Origin: CADCTB01 sp964479465
GTDB taxonomy: Bacteria; Actinomycetota; Acidimicrobiia; Acidimicrobiales; AC-14
Assembly (NCBI GenBank): GCA_964479465.1
Contig: CAYZMG010000001.1
Coordinates: forward strand, 108,112 to 172,111
Direction: 5' to 3'
Length of the DNA: 64,000 nucleotides
The notes under the pieces are model-generated. The model saw only the letters and a list, made by a program, of their open reading frames with translations. It searched no databases and was not told where the DNA came from. Each line of letters starts with the position of its first letter. Positions within the stretch are counted from its first letter, which is position 1. The translations under genes and the position numbers were made by a program. Of this stretch, positions 19,053-27,626 are shown in pieces.

Positions 19053-20072
19053 ATGACGGGCCGACCCGGCTTTGAGTCAGTTGGTTTGGCCGAGCTCATG
19101 GCTGCACTGTCGTTGGGTATCGATCTCGGGTTCGGTCAGCCGATGGAGCACGTAGTGCGCCAGTGCTTGATCGCAGTCCGGCTTGCCGAGCGGCTGGGGT
19201 TGCACGACGACATCCGCTCGGTCGTGTACTACACGGCACTGCTGACGAACGTCGGGTGCCACACGGACGCCCACGAGCAGGCGAAGTGGTTCGGGGACGA
19301 CATTGCCTTGAAGGGCGACAAGTACGTCCACGGCGTGCAGGGTCCCCGTGCCGCCGTGGCAGGGTTGCGACGGCTAGGTGCGGGCCATCCGGTCATGCAT
19401 CGCTTCCGGGTGGGACTGAACTTCGCGCTGTCAGGCCACCGGGATCTGGACGGCATGGTCGCCCGCCACTCGGCGATGGCCCAGTCGCTGGCGGCGGAGA
19501 TCGGTCTCCCGGAAGCGGTCCAAGTGGCAGTGGGCGCGTCGTACGAGCAGTGGAACGGGAAGGGGTGGCCCGGCAGGCTCACTGGGGAGGCGATCCCGAT
19601 CGCTGCGCGAGTGTCTCAGCTCGCCGAGTTCGTCGAGGTCGCCCACCGCTCCGGCGGCGTCAGTGGCGCCGTGGCCCTTGCACGCCGGCTCGCTGGCAGC
19701 CAGTTCGATCCGCACATCGCGGCACGTTTCGCTGCCGAGGCGGCCGGCATCCTCGGAGATCTCGCCGGCACCAGCGCGTGGAACGACGTGATCGCATCGG
19801 AGCCGACCCTTAGCCACCCGCTCTCGGCGAGTGAGCTCGATGCGGCGCTCGCCGCGATCGCGGACTTCATCGACCTCAAGTCACCATTCATGCTCGGACA
19901 CGCCCGCGGTGTTGCTCAACTCGTCGATGGCGCTGCCGCCCAGCTCTCCTTTGACGGGGAGACCGCCAGCACACGCCTGACGGGCGGCGTCACCCAGCGG
20001 CGAGGGCGTCGCCATGTGGCAGCATTGGCCGGCGGTACTCGTCGCTGGCTCGGAGGCCGTTCTTGTTGGTGA
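19053..20072 (+). CDS. HD-domain protein with C-terminal truncation (HD-GYP/LuxR-type relative)
   Basis: A 339-aa protein resembling the N-terminal half of actinobacterial HD-GYP plus LuxR regulators: E-L-M-A-A-L-S-L-G-I-D-L-G-F-G-Q-P, V-G-C-H-T-D-A-H, then a long helical region to S-P-F-M-L-G-H-A-R-G-V-A near residue 280. In relatives (family knowledge) this last motif opens the second HD domain, followed by an H-D-L-G-R segment and a helix-turn-helix. Here about 20 recognisable residues follow, then Arg/Gly-rich text, and the stop overlaps the next gene by 4 bp. Probably a truncated, perhaps inactive, protein. Confidence 0.65.
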   Translation: MTGRPGFESVGLAELMAALSLGIDLGFGQPMEHVVRQCLIAVRLAERLGLHDDIRSVVYYTALLTNVGCHTDAHEQAKWFGDDIALKGDKYVHGVQGPRAAVAGLRRLGAGHPVMHRFRVGLNFALSGHRDLDGMVARHSAMAQSLAAEIGLPEAVQVAVGASYEQWNGKGWPGRLTGEAIPIAARVSQLAEFVEVAHRSGGVSGAVALARRLAGSQFDPHIAARFAAEAAGILGDLAGTSAWNDVIASEPTLSHPLSASELDAALAAIADFIDLKSPFMLGHARGVAQLVDGAAAQLSFDGETASTRLTGGVTQRRGRRHVAALAGGTRRWLGGRSCW

Positions 20073-21499
20073 CGCGATCGTTGGGAACCGACTACCTCGT
20101 CGTGGGCGCGGGGGCGATGGGCGTGGCTTTCACGGACGCGCTGATCGACCACGCGGATGTGCATGTGACCCTCGTCGACCGTCGCTACGCGGCGGGCGGG
20201 CACTGGCTGGACGCGTATCCGTTCGTCCAGTTGCATCAGGCATCCGTGTTCTACGGTGTCGCGTCGACCGTCCTGGGAACCGGCGCCTTGCAGCTGAGCG
20301 GGCCGGAGGCAGGGCTTCAGGAACGGGCGAGTCAGCCGGAGATCCAGGCGTATTACAACGACATCTTGCACCGCCGCTTCATCGGGTCGGGTCGAGTCAC
20401 CTTCCTCGGGGCAAGCGAATACCACGTAGAGGGCTCGTCCCATCTCGTGACGTCCCGGGTTACGGGTGAGACCGTCCAGGTGGACGTGCGGCGCCGGGTC
20501 GTCGATGCCACGTACCTGTCGCCGACGATTCCCGCGACGACGCCGCCCCCGTTCGATGTTGCCGATGACGTCCACGTCGCGGCCATCAACGAGCTCGCCA
20601 GGTTGACCGCGGCGCCGAGCAGCTACGTGATCGTCGGTTCCGGCAAGACTGCAACCGACGGGATCGTGTGGCTGTTGGTCAACGGTGTGGCGCCGGACCG
20701 CATCGTCTGGGTGCGCCCGCGCGATCCGTGGATGCTCGATCGCGCCGTCGTCCAGCCCGACCCGGTGGTGGGGCTCGGGCTCGCTGCGGACACCATGGAA
20801 GCGGCCGCCTCAGCCGAGTCGCTCGACGACCTCTTCCTGCGCCTCGAAGCGGCCGGCGTGATGCTCCGGATCGACAAAGACGTCATCCCCACGATGGCCA
20901 AGACCCCGACCCTGGCCACCTGGGAGCTCCAACTCCTCCGCAGCATCGAGAACGTCGTTCGTCTCGGACACATCAAGCACGTGACTCGTCGCGAGATCGT
21001 CCTCGACCACGGCTCGGTCCCACTGGCGCCGGGCTCGCTTCTGGTGCACTGCGCCGCCTCCGGGCTGCAGTACCCACCGGTGGTTCCCATCTGGGGCCCC
21101 GACAAGATCCGGCTCCAGACGATCCGGGCCGGCTTCCCGTGCTTCTGCGCGGCTCTGGCAGGTTATGTGGAAGCAACGCGCGACGATGACCGGGAGCGCA
21201 ACCGGTTGTGTCCGCCCAACACCCTCTCCGACAGCCCCGCCAGTTGGGCGCGGATGCAGGTCCGCGGAACCATCGCCGCGCGCACCTACGGCGCTGAGCC
21301 GGACATCGCGGCCTGGGCGAACCGCTGCGCGCTGAACCCTGCGCGCATCGAACCCCCGCAACGCGACGAGCCCGCCGTGCAGGCCGCCGCCGCCCGTCTG
21401 GCTGACCATTCGGAGCGCGGCCTCACACGGATGGCCGAGCTCGCCCAGGAGCCACTGCCACGCTTCGAGCGGCGGCTGCAGAAACGGTCGTCAGATTGA
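20069..21499 (+). CDS. FAD/NAD(P)-binding oxidoreductase
   Basis: A 476-aa flavoprotein. The N-terminal FAD site is V-V-G-A-G-A-M-G with an acidic end (V-D-R), then G-G-H-W-L-D-A-Y-P-F-V-Q-L-H-Q, resembling flavin-containing monooxygenases. A second dinucleotide motif I-V-G-S-G-K-T-A lies near residue 190. GGAGG at 20052-20056 serves the TTG/TTG/GTG cluster; I prefer GTG 20069, which makes a GTGA overlap with the truncated HD gene. It converges with the molybdopterin gene (9-bp overlap). Substrate unknown. Confidence 0.78.
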   Translation: MTRSLGTDYLVVGAGAMGVAFTDALIDHADVHVTLVDRRYAAGGHWLDAYPFVQLHQASVFYGVASTVLGTGALQLSGPEAGLQERASQPEIQAYYNDILHRRFIGSGRVTFLGASEYHVEGSSHLVTSRVTGETVQVDVRRRVVDATYLSPTIPATTPPPFDVADDVHVAAINELARLTAAPSSYVIVGSGKTATDGIVWLLVNGVAPDRIVWVRPRDPWMLDRAVVQPDPVVGLGLAADTMEAAASAESLDDLFLRLEAAGVMLRIDKDVIPTMAKTPTLATWELQLLRSIENVVRLGHIKHVTRREIVLDHGSVPLAPGSLLVHCAASGLQYPPVVPIWGPDKIRLQTIRAGFPCFCAALAGYVEATRDDDRERNRLCPPNTLSDSPASWARMQVRGTIAARTYGAEPDIAAWANRCALNPARIEPPQRDEPAVQAAAARLADHSERGLTRMAELAQEPLPRFERRLQKRSSD

Positions 21500-23920
21500 C
21501 GTGGCCGTTGCGACTTCTTGGTTCTCAGTGAGGCGCGTCACCTCGCAGACCTGGGCCCGCAAGGGCGAGCTGCCGCTGATCGGGTCGCTCGGTGTCTGGC
21601 TGAGCACCAGGTTGAGGTTGGCGCTACCCGGACCGAAGGGCGGGTAGCCGGGCAGGTCGAGCTCTTTGCACGGTTCGAACCAGCCGTGCTGTCCGCTGAC
21701 GACGTTCGGGGCGAGAGTCCCGTTGAACACCGCTCGGGCCCGGACGGCGCCCTTGGGGGTCTTGATCTCGACCCAGTCCCCTTCGGCGATGCCGCGCCCG
21801 GCTGCGGTGTCCGGGTGGAGCTCCATCAGCGGATCCGGGACGTGGCGGCGCAGGCTGGCGACCTGGCGGTGTTGGGTCTCGCAGAAGTGCAGCGCCTTGG
21901 TGCAGGTGAGCACGAGCGGGAACTCCTCGGCGAGGTCGGGACGTGATCGGGGGCTCAGCGCCGGCTCGGTGAAGGTGGGGACCGGTGGCTGACCGATGTC
22001 GAGGAAGCCTTCCACGTACAGCTCGATCCTTCCCGTGGGCGTGGTGAACCCGGCCGGTATACCGTCGTCGCCGGCCACGGCGTACTTCCGGTGGCGGGTG
22101 TCGAGCGGTACGCGGACACCCCCTGGGTTGGCGCGGAGCTGCTGGAGTGTGACCCCGCTCGGCGCGAGCTGGTGCGCCCAGCCGGCGTCGACACTTCCGT
22201 CGAAGAAGTGCTCGTCGAGCCCGAGCCGGGTGGCGAGGTCAAAGATGACGTCGATGTCCGGGCGGGCCTCACCCACCGACGGCACCAGCGGGGCGCGCAG
22301 CTGAACCAGTGACTGTGCCTCCTGCGAGATCTCGAAGCCGACCATCAGCCCCTCGGCCTCGAAGGCACCCGTCACCGGCAGAACGATGTCGGCCTGTTCG
22401 GCAGTCGGGGTCATGAACAGGTCGAGGTGGACGTGGAAGTCGAGCGTCTGCAGCGCCTCCCGGCCGCGGGCGCTGTCGCCGTGGGCCATCAGGAGGTTGG
22501 ACCCGAAACTCACGAGCGCACGGGGCCGGTAGGGACTGCCTTCGAGCGCCGCGGTGTAAAAGTCCTCGCCGGTGACGAACCCGAAGCGGGCCGGGCCGAA
22601 CGGACGCTCGCTGAGACCGATCGCCTTTGCCCGTTGTACCGGCTGGAGCAGCTCCAACCCGGTTATCGGATTCGTGGGCACGGGCGTGAACAACACGTTG
22701 CCGCCGGGGGCGTCGAAGCAACCGGTCAGCGCGTAGAGCACGTTGATCGCTCGGATGATCTGGGTCGTGCCGCTGTGCTGTTCGAGGCCGCTCCAGGTAT
22801 AGAACGCCACCGGTCGGTGATCCCACAGAACCTGGGCAGCGCGCTCGATCTCGGCGGCGGGAACTCCCGTGAGGTCTTCCGCCACGGCCGGCTGAAAGGC
22901 GCGGCAATGCTCGGCGACGAGATCGAACGCCGGCCGGCACCCCACCATGCCGTCGCTCGTAGAAATCTCGACCGCCCCGGTCAGGGCGAGCCGGTCGTGG
23001 TCCTCGACCTCAGTGCCGCCCGCCGCCGGATCGACGACGATCGGCAGGCAGGCAACCGCGTCCCACGCGACGTAGTGAGAGGCCGCGGCGTCGGCAGACA
23101 GCTCATTGGCGCGCAGCAACCGGCCCGTGTCGCCGCGCACCAGGAGCGGGCCGTTCGTCCAGCGGCGCACGAATTCCCCGTCGTACCAGCCCCGCTCGAT
23201 CATCACGTTGGTAATCGCCAGCGCCAGCGCAGCGTCGGTCCCCGGACGGACCCGCAACCACGGATCGGCCTTGGTCCCGAGCCCGGTCCGTCGCGGATCG
23301 ACGACGATGAGCTTCGCTCCGCGGCTCAGCGCCGCCCGGGTCGCGGTGGCGTGGGCAAGCCGTGAGACCGACGGGTTGTAGCCCCAGAACAGAATGCACT
23401 CGGCGCGATCAAGGTCGGGCATGTATTCGCCGGGTACCGACGCCCCGTAGGTGTACAGCGACGCGAGGTAACGGCCCCAGCCGCACAGCTCCATCGACGC
23501 CACGAGATTCGGGCTGCCGAACGAGCGCTGAAGCCGCTGGATCCACTCGACGCAGTCGACGATCGCCGACGTCGACGGCGACACCGAACTGAACACCACC
23601 GACTCCGGACCGTGGTCACGTGCCAGCGCCCGAAGGCGGCCGGAGATGGCCTCGAGCGCCTCGTCCCAGCTGATGCGACGCCAGCCCGGGTCGGCCGAAC
23701 CCTTGGCGTTGGTGCGCCGCATCGGGTACCGGAGCCGTTCCGGGTGGGCGGTGATTGCGGGGGCTTCCTTGCCCTTGACGCACAGCACTTTCCCGGTCGG
23801 GTGCGACGGATCACGATTCAACGTGAACGTCCCGTTTGACACCGTCGCCCGCGCACCGCAACGCGACACACACAAGGGGCAGTACGTCGCCACCTCGGTC
23901 GAAGTCGATGCCTCAGCCAT
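21491..23920 (-). CDS. Molybdopterin-dependent oxidoreductase, 4Fe-4S
   Basis: An 809-aa DMSO-reductase-superfamily enzyme. Cys14, Cys17, Cys21 and Cys47 form the N-terminal 4Fe-4S site (C-x2-C-x3-C...C-V-K-G-K). Molybdopterin-binding segments follow (I-L-F-W-G-Y-N-P-S, V-D-P-R-R-T), and a C-terminal cofactor domain has L-V-L-T-C-T-K. The residue in the usual Mo-ligand region is Cys (M-E-L-C-G-W-G). GGAGGGA precedes ATG 23920. There is no Tat signal, so it is likely cytoplasmic. No small subunits are adjacent. Substrate cannot be inferred; relatives include formate dehydrogenase-like and nitrate reductase-like enzymes. Confidence 0.85.
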   Translation of the reverse strand: MAEASTSTEVATYCPLCVSRCGARATVSNGTFTLNRDPSHPTGKVLCVKGKEAPAITAHPERLRYPMRRTNAKGSADPGWRRISWDEALEAISGRLRALARDHGPESVVFSSVSPSTSAIVDCVEWIQRLQRSFGSPNLVASMELCGWGRYLASLYTYGASVPGEYMPDLDRAECILFWGYNPSVSRLAHATATRAALSRGAKLIVVDPRRTGLGTKADPWLRVRPGTDAALALAITNVMIERGWYDGEFVRRWTNGPLLVRGDTGRLLRANELSADAAASHYVAWDAVACLPIVVDPAAGGTEVEDHDRLALTGAVEISTSDGMVGCRPAFDLVAEHCRAFQPAVAEDLTGVPAAEIERAAQVLWDHRPVAFYTWSGLEQHSGTTQIIRAINVLYALTGCFDAPGGNVLFTPVPTNPITGLELLQPVQRAKAIGLSERPFGPARFGFVTGEDFYTAALEGSPYRPRALVSFGSNLLMAHGDSARGREALQTLDFHVHLDLFMTPTAEQADIVLPVTGAFEAEGLMVGFEISQEAQSLVQLRAPLVPSVGEARPDIDVIFDLATRLGLDEHFFDGSVDAGWAHQLAPSGVTLQQLRANPGGVRVPLDTRHRKYAVAGDDGIPAGFTTPTGRIELYVEGFLDIGQPPVPTFTEPALSPRSRPDLAEEFPLVLTCTKALHFCETQHRQVASLRRHVPDPLMELHPDTAAGRGIAEGDWVEIKTPKGAVRARAVFNGTLAPNVVSGQHGWFEPCKELDLPGYPPFGPGSANLNLVLSQTPSDPISGSSPLRAQVCEVTRLTENQEVATATSI

Positions 23921-24017
23921 GGCTTCCCTCCACGAGCGTCTCGCGAACCAGCGTAGGCGGCATGCAGACCCGGGTCGAGGGCTCGTCAGGCCTCACGCGC
24001 TTCAGTCGCGACCGCGG

Positions 24018-24051
24018 CTGGCCCTGTTTGGGGGTCTCCGTCCTGACGTTT
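24018..24051 (+). repeat. Relic copy of the start of the permease gene
   Basis: These 34 bases match 25784-25816 with one inserted T (both contain GGGGGTCTCCGTCCTGACG). The second copy encodes the first helix of the ABC permease (L-A-L-L-G-V-S-V-L-T-F). This copy lies just before the substrate-binding gene and is frameshifted, so it looks like a leftover of a duplication or an earlier gene order. Confidence 0.7.
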
Positions 24052-24135
24052 GCTCCTCCGGCCATGGGCGGTAGGGCCGTTGGACCCAACCGCTGCGTGA
24101 TTGAATGAGCGCGCCACCGACAGGAGGTAGGGGTC

Positions 24136-25710
24136 ATGAGGGTCCGTGTCGCAGCCGTCGCTCTCGTACTGCTGGCTGCTGCTTGTGGGGGGAACGGGAG
24201 CGAGTCGCCCAGTCAGGCAGAACCAACTCCACTTCCCGATGATCAGCAAACACTCACCGTTGCGACGCCGGGTGACGTGTTTATCACCAGGGACAGAATT
24301 TTCTTGGGGATCTGGCCCGACAACGCGAACGTCTGCGAGACGCTCGTCGGTCTCGGCTACGACTTCCAGCCAACGCCATTGCTGGCGACACGGTGGAGCT
24401 ACACGGGAAACAACACGTACCGCTTCGAGCTCCGGCGCGACGTTCGATTCCACAACGGTGCTCCGTTCAACGCCGAGGCTGTCCGCCACAGCGTCGAACG
24501 GGTGGTTGAGAAGCGGCAGACGCTGAATACCTTCGTCGGCGCGGGCGCCGCCAAAGTGGTCGACGAGTACACCGTCGACATCACGACGACGCAGACGAAC
24601 CTCCGCCTTCCCGAGCAGATCGCCCACCCGTTCTTCAGCATCGTTGCCACCGGCACCGATCCTGCCGAACAGCCGGTCTGCACTGGTCCGTTCCAGTTCG
24701 GTAGCTACGCCCCGAATGACAGGTTGGTGGTCAACCGGAACGACGCGTACTGGGGCTCGGAGAAGCCGAAGCTTCGACAGATCACGTTCCGCTTCATCCC
24801 CGACCAGAACACCCGGCGCCTAGCGCTCGAGTCGGGCGAGGTCGACCTCATGTGGTTCCTGGCGCCCCAGCAGTCGGCGAGCGTGAGTGGACGGCCGGGA
24901 CTGGAGGCGGCCCCCGCGCCACCGGGTGCCGTCGTGGATATCTCCCTCAACCTCCACGGCGAAGCTCCCCACACCCTGCTCCAGGACATCGACATCCGCA
25001 AAGCCCTGGCCATGAGCCTCGATGCCAACGCTTTGGCCGAACAGCAGTGGCAGGGCAATGCACAGGTCGTCGCCGGGGTGAGCCCCCCGGCCGTGCTCGG
25101 GCCCGCCGCCTCGGTGGTCCGGCCGCTCACGCCGAACCTCGCCGAGGCCGAGCGCCTTCTGGAGGCCCGCGGGTGGAGGAAGGGGTCGGATGGCATACGG
25201 GAGAAGGAGGGCCGCAAGCTCTCGCTCGTCGGCGTGTCTCAGTTCGACTTCGAGCCCGAGAGTCTGCAGTTCCTTCAGGCGCAGGCCAGACGAGCCGGCA
25301 TCGACCTGAGGCTGGAGAGGTCACCCGACGCCGCCGCCTACTCCTCCAAGATCAATTCCGGGGCGTGGGACGTCGATGTCAACTACTTCAACCAGAACGA
25401 CGCCAACCCGGTCCGGATCCCGGCCCAGTTCTGGTACAGCAAGGTGGCCAACGCTCGCACCAGGCTCACCAACCCTGGGCCGAAGTTCGACGGGCTGGTC
25501 GACGAAGCGCTCGCGGCCCCGGACCTGGCGACCGCCCAGCGGAAGGCGGCCGAGGCCATCAATGTCCTCGTGAACGAAGAGTGGGCGGCGATCGCCCTCA
25601 CGAACTTTCCGCAGATCTACGCCCACCGGACCAGCGTCGCCGGCTTCCGAGCTCATCCCTCGGTGAACCACCAGCCCTGGACGGGCGTCTTCCGAACGGG
25701 CACGCCTTAG
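24136..25710 (+). CDS. ABC transporter substrate-binding lipoprotein (family 5, peptide/nickel type)
   Basis: A 524-aa solute-binding protein. The signal peptide ends in lipobox L-A-A-A-C with Cys17. Family-5 landmarks follow: L-A-T-R-W-S near residue 77, Y-R-F-E-L-R-R-D-V-R-F-H-N-G-A-P-F-N-A-E, T-G-P-F-Q-F-G-S-Y, and D-I-D-I-R-K-A-L-A-M-S. GGAGGTAGGGG lies just ahead of the ATG. It binds a peptide-like or similar ligand outside the membrane and delivers it to the two permeases that follow. Confidence 0.93.
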   Translation: MRVRVAAVALVLLAAACGGNGSESPSQAEPTPLPDDQQTLTVATPGDVFITRDRIFLGIWPDNANVCETLVGLGYDFQPTPLLATRWSYTGNNTYRFELRRDVRFHNGAPFNAEAVRHSVERVVEKRQTLNTFVGAGAAKVVDEYTVDITTTQTNLRLPEQIAHPFFSIVATGTDPAEQPVCTGPFQFGSYAPNDRLVVNRNDAYWGSEKPKLRQITFRFIPDQNTRRLALESGEVDLMWFLAPQQSASVSGRPGLEAAPAPPGAVVDISLNLHGEAPHTLLQDIDIRKALAMSLDANALAEQQWQGNAQVVAGVSPPAVLGPAASVVRPLTPNLAEAERLLEARGWRKGSDGIREKEGRKLSLVGVSQFDFEPESLQFLQAQARRAGIDLRLERSPDAAAYSSKINSGAWDVDVNYFNQNDANPVRIPAQFWYSKVANARTRLTNPGPKFDGLVDEALAAPDLATAQRKAAEAINVLVNEEWAAIALTNFPQIYAHRTSVAGFRAHPSVNHQPWTGVFRTGTP

Positions 25711-25744
25711 CCGCCAACGTCGCCACGCGGCCGCTGGAGCGTCG

Positions 25745-26689
25745 GTGACGCGCTATGCCGCCCGGCGGCTGGTCTCTGTCGTGCTGGCCCTGTTGGGGGT
25801 CTCCGTCCTGACGTTTACTCTGGGCGTCCTGGCGCCCGGTGACCCCGCGGAGGTCGTTCTGTCGCGGTCCCTCGGCCAGCCGCCCACTGACGAGCAGCTC
25901 GCGGCCATGCGGCACGAGCTCGGCACCGACCGGCCCATACCCGTCCAGTACCTGCACTGGCTGAGCGGGGCGGTCCGGGGCGACTTCGGGGACTCCTGGC
26001 TGCGCGGCGTGCGGGTGCAGGACGCGATGGTGGAGCGGATTCCCCGCACCGTCATCCTGGCCCTGAGCGCGGCCGGCCTGTCGCTCCTACTCGGGATCCC
26101 CTTGGGCGTCGTGGCCGCAACCCGTCGAAACACGATCATCGACCATCTCTCACGAGTTGGGGCCCTCTTCGGCGCCTCGCTCCCGAGCTTCTTCATCGCC
26201 TACCTGCTCATCTACCTCTTCGCCGTCAGGTTCCACGTCGTACCCGTCTTCGGGTTCGGGTCGGCCGCCCATCTCGTGCTGCCGGCGGTGACGCTGGCTC
26301 TCGGCCCCGCTGCCGTCCTGGCTCGGTTCACCCGCTCCACCGTCTTGGAGGTTCTGGGGGAGGACTACGTACGCACGGCGGCGGCCAAGGGGGCTCGGGC
26401 TACAGCGGTCCTGTTCCACCATGCACTGCGCAACGCCCTCATTCCCGTCGTCACCATCGCAGGATTGTCGGTCGGACACCTGCTCGGAGGATCGCTCATC
26501 GTGGAATGGGTCTTCGCCTGGCCCGGAATGGGCGATCTCGCCGTCTCGGCCATCCAGGACCGTGACTATCCCCTCGTCCAGGGGTTCGTCCTCTTCGCAG
26601 CGTCCGTGTATCTCGTGGTCAACCTCGTCGTCGACCTCAGCTACGCGTATCTCGATCCGCGGGTGCGCCTGGAGGGGCGGCAGGGATGA
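25745..26689 (+). CDS. ABC transporter permease, DppB-like
   Basis: A 314-aa permease with six helices. N-terminal R-Y-A-A-R-R-L-V-S-V-V-L-A-L-L-G-V then P-G-D-P-A (DppB signature region), and the ATPase-docking loop V-L-G-E-D-Y-V-R-T-A-A-A-K-G-A (about residue 198-212, EAA-like loop). GTG 25745 is used. It overlaps the next permease by 4 bp. Its first 30 bases of helix 1 are duplicated upstream at 24018-24051. Confidence 0.93.
   Translation: MTRYAARRLVSVVLALLGVSVLTFTLGVLAPGDPAEVVLSRSLGQPPTDEQLAAMRHELGTDRPIPVQYLHWLSGAVRGDFGDSWLRGVRVQDAMVERIPRTVILALSAAGLSLLLGIPLGVVAATRRNTIIDHLSRVGALFGASLPSFFIAYLLIYLFAVRFHVVPVFGFGSAAHLVLPAVTLALGPAAVLARFTRSTVLEVLGEDYVRTAAAKGARATAVLFHHALRNALIPVVTIAGLSVGHLLGGSLIVEWVFAWPGMGDLAVSAIQDRDYPLVQGFVLFAASVYLVVNLVVDLSYAYLDPRVRLEGRQG
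25784..25816 (+). repeat. Second copy of the 33/34-bp repeat, inside the DppB-like gene
   Basis: Matches 24018-24051 except for one missing T. This copy is in frame in the permease and is the functional one. Confidence 0.7.
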
Positions 26690-27618
26690 CGGTCGTCTGG
26701 GACGACGCCGTCGTCCCGTCGGCCAGACCGGCGGGGATCGCCCACAAGCTGCTCCGCGATCCAGCGGCCCGGGTGGGCTTGGCCTTGGTCACTGTGTTCG
26801 TCGTGATGGCCGTCTTTGGACCGATCCTCGCCCCCCATGACCCGCTAGAGGTCACCGTCGATCGGCTCCAACCGCCTTCGGTCCACCATCCTCTCGGTAC
26901 CGACGGGCTTGGGCGCGACCTGCTCAGCCGGCTCCTGACTGGTGCCCGGCTGTCGCTCGGCACTGCACTCCTGGCATCGCTCCTGGTCACGCTCATTGGG
27001 GTGGTGCTGGGCACGTTGGCCGGCTTCTACGGGGGGTTCGTCGACCGGCTGTTGATGCGGACGGTCGACGTCGTCCTCGCCGTGCCCGGACTGGTGCTGG
27101 CACTAGCCGTCACCGGCCTGTTCCGACCGAGTCTCACCGCAGTCATGCTGGGACTCGTGACGATCTGGTGGGCGGGCTACGCCAGGGTCGTTCGTGGTCT
27201 GGTTCTCACCATGCGTGAGCGCCCATTCGTGGAAGCCGCCCGGTCTGCCGGGGCTTCCGGGGGGCGGATCATGCTTCGGCACGTGCTCCCGAATGTGGTC
27301 TCACCGGTGGTCGTCCTTGCGACCCTGGAGATGGGCCAGCTGATCCTGGCGGTCTCCGGGCTGACGTTCCTCGGGCTCGGGGCTCCACCGCCTACACCGG
27401 AATGGGGGGCCATGCTCAACGAGGGGCGCATCTACTTCCTTTCTGATCCGCACGTCGTGTTCATCCCCGGCCTCGCCATCAGCCTGGCCGTCCTCGGCTT
27501 CAACCTTCTGGGCGACGGCATCCGCGACGCGCTGGACCCCCGCCTCCAAGTCGCCATCCGAGCGCCCCGAGGGCGCCGCGCTGCATCGACGAGGGTCGGC
27601 GTCGCAGACCGACGATGA
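26686..27618 (+). CDS. ABC transporter permease, DppC-like
   Basis: A 310-aa permease. N-terminal cytoplasmic stretch, first helix (V-G-L-A-L-V-T-V-F-V), then the DppC motif H-P-L-G-T-D-G-L-G-R-D-L-L-S-R-L-L-T-G-A-R and the loop R-P-F-V-E-A-A-R-S-A-G-A-S (about 177-189). The set stops here: no DppD/DppF ATPases are in the window, so the transporter must borrow ATPases encoded elsewhere. The gene is followed 8 bp later by a convergent gene. Confidence 0.93.
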   Translation: MTVVWDDAVVPSARPAGIAHKLLRDPAARVGLALVTVFVVMAVFGPILAPHDPLEVTVDRLQPPSVHHPLGTDGLGRDLLSRLLTGARLSLGTALLASLLVTLIGVVLGTLAGFYGGFVDRLLMRTVDVVLAVPGLVLALAVTGLFRPSLTAVMLGLVTIWWAGYARVVRGLVLTMRERPFVEAARSAGASGGRIMLRHVLPNVVSPVVVLATLEMGQLILAVSGLTFLGLGAPPPTPEWGAMLNEGRIYFLSDPHVVFIPGLAISLAVLGFNLLGDGIRDALDPRLQVAIRAPRGRRAASTRVGVADRR

Positions 27619-27626
27619 CGGCTCGA

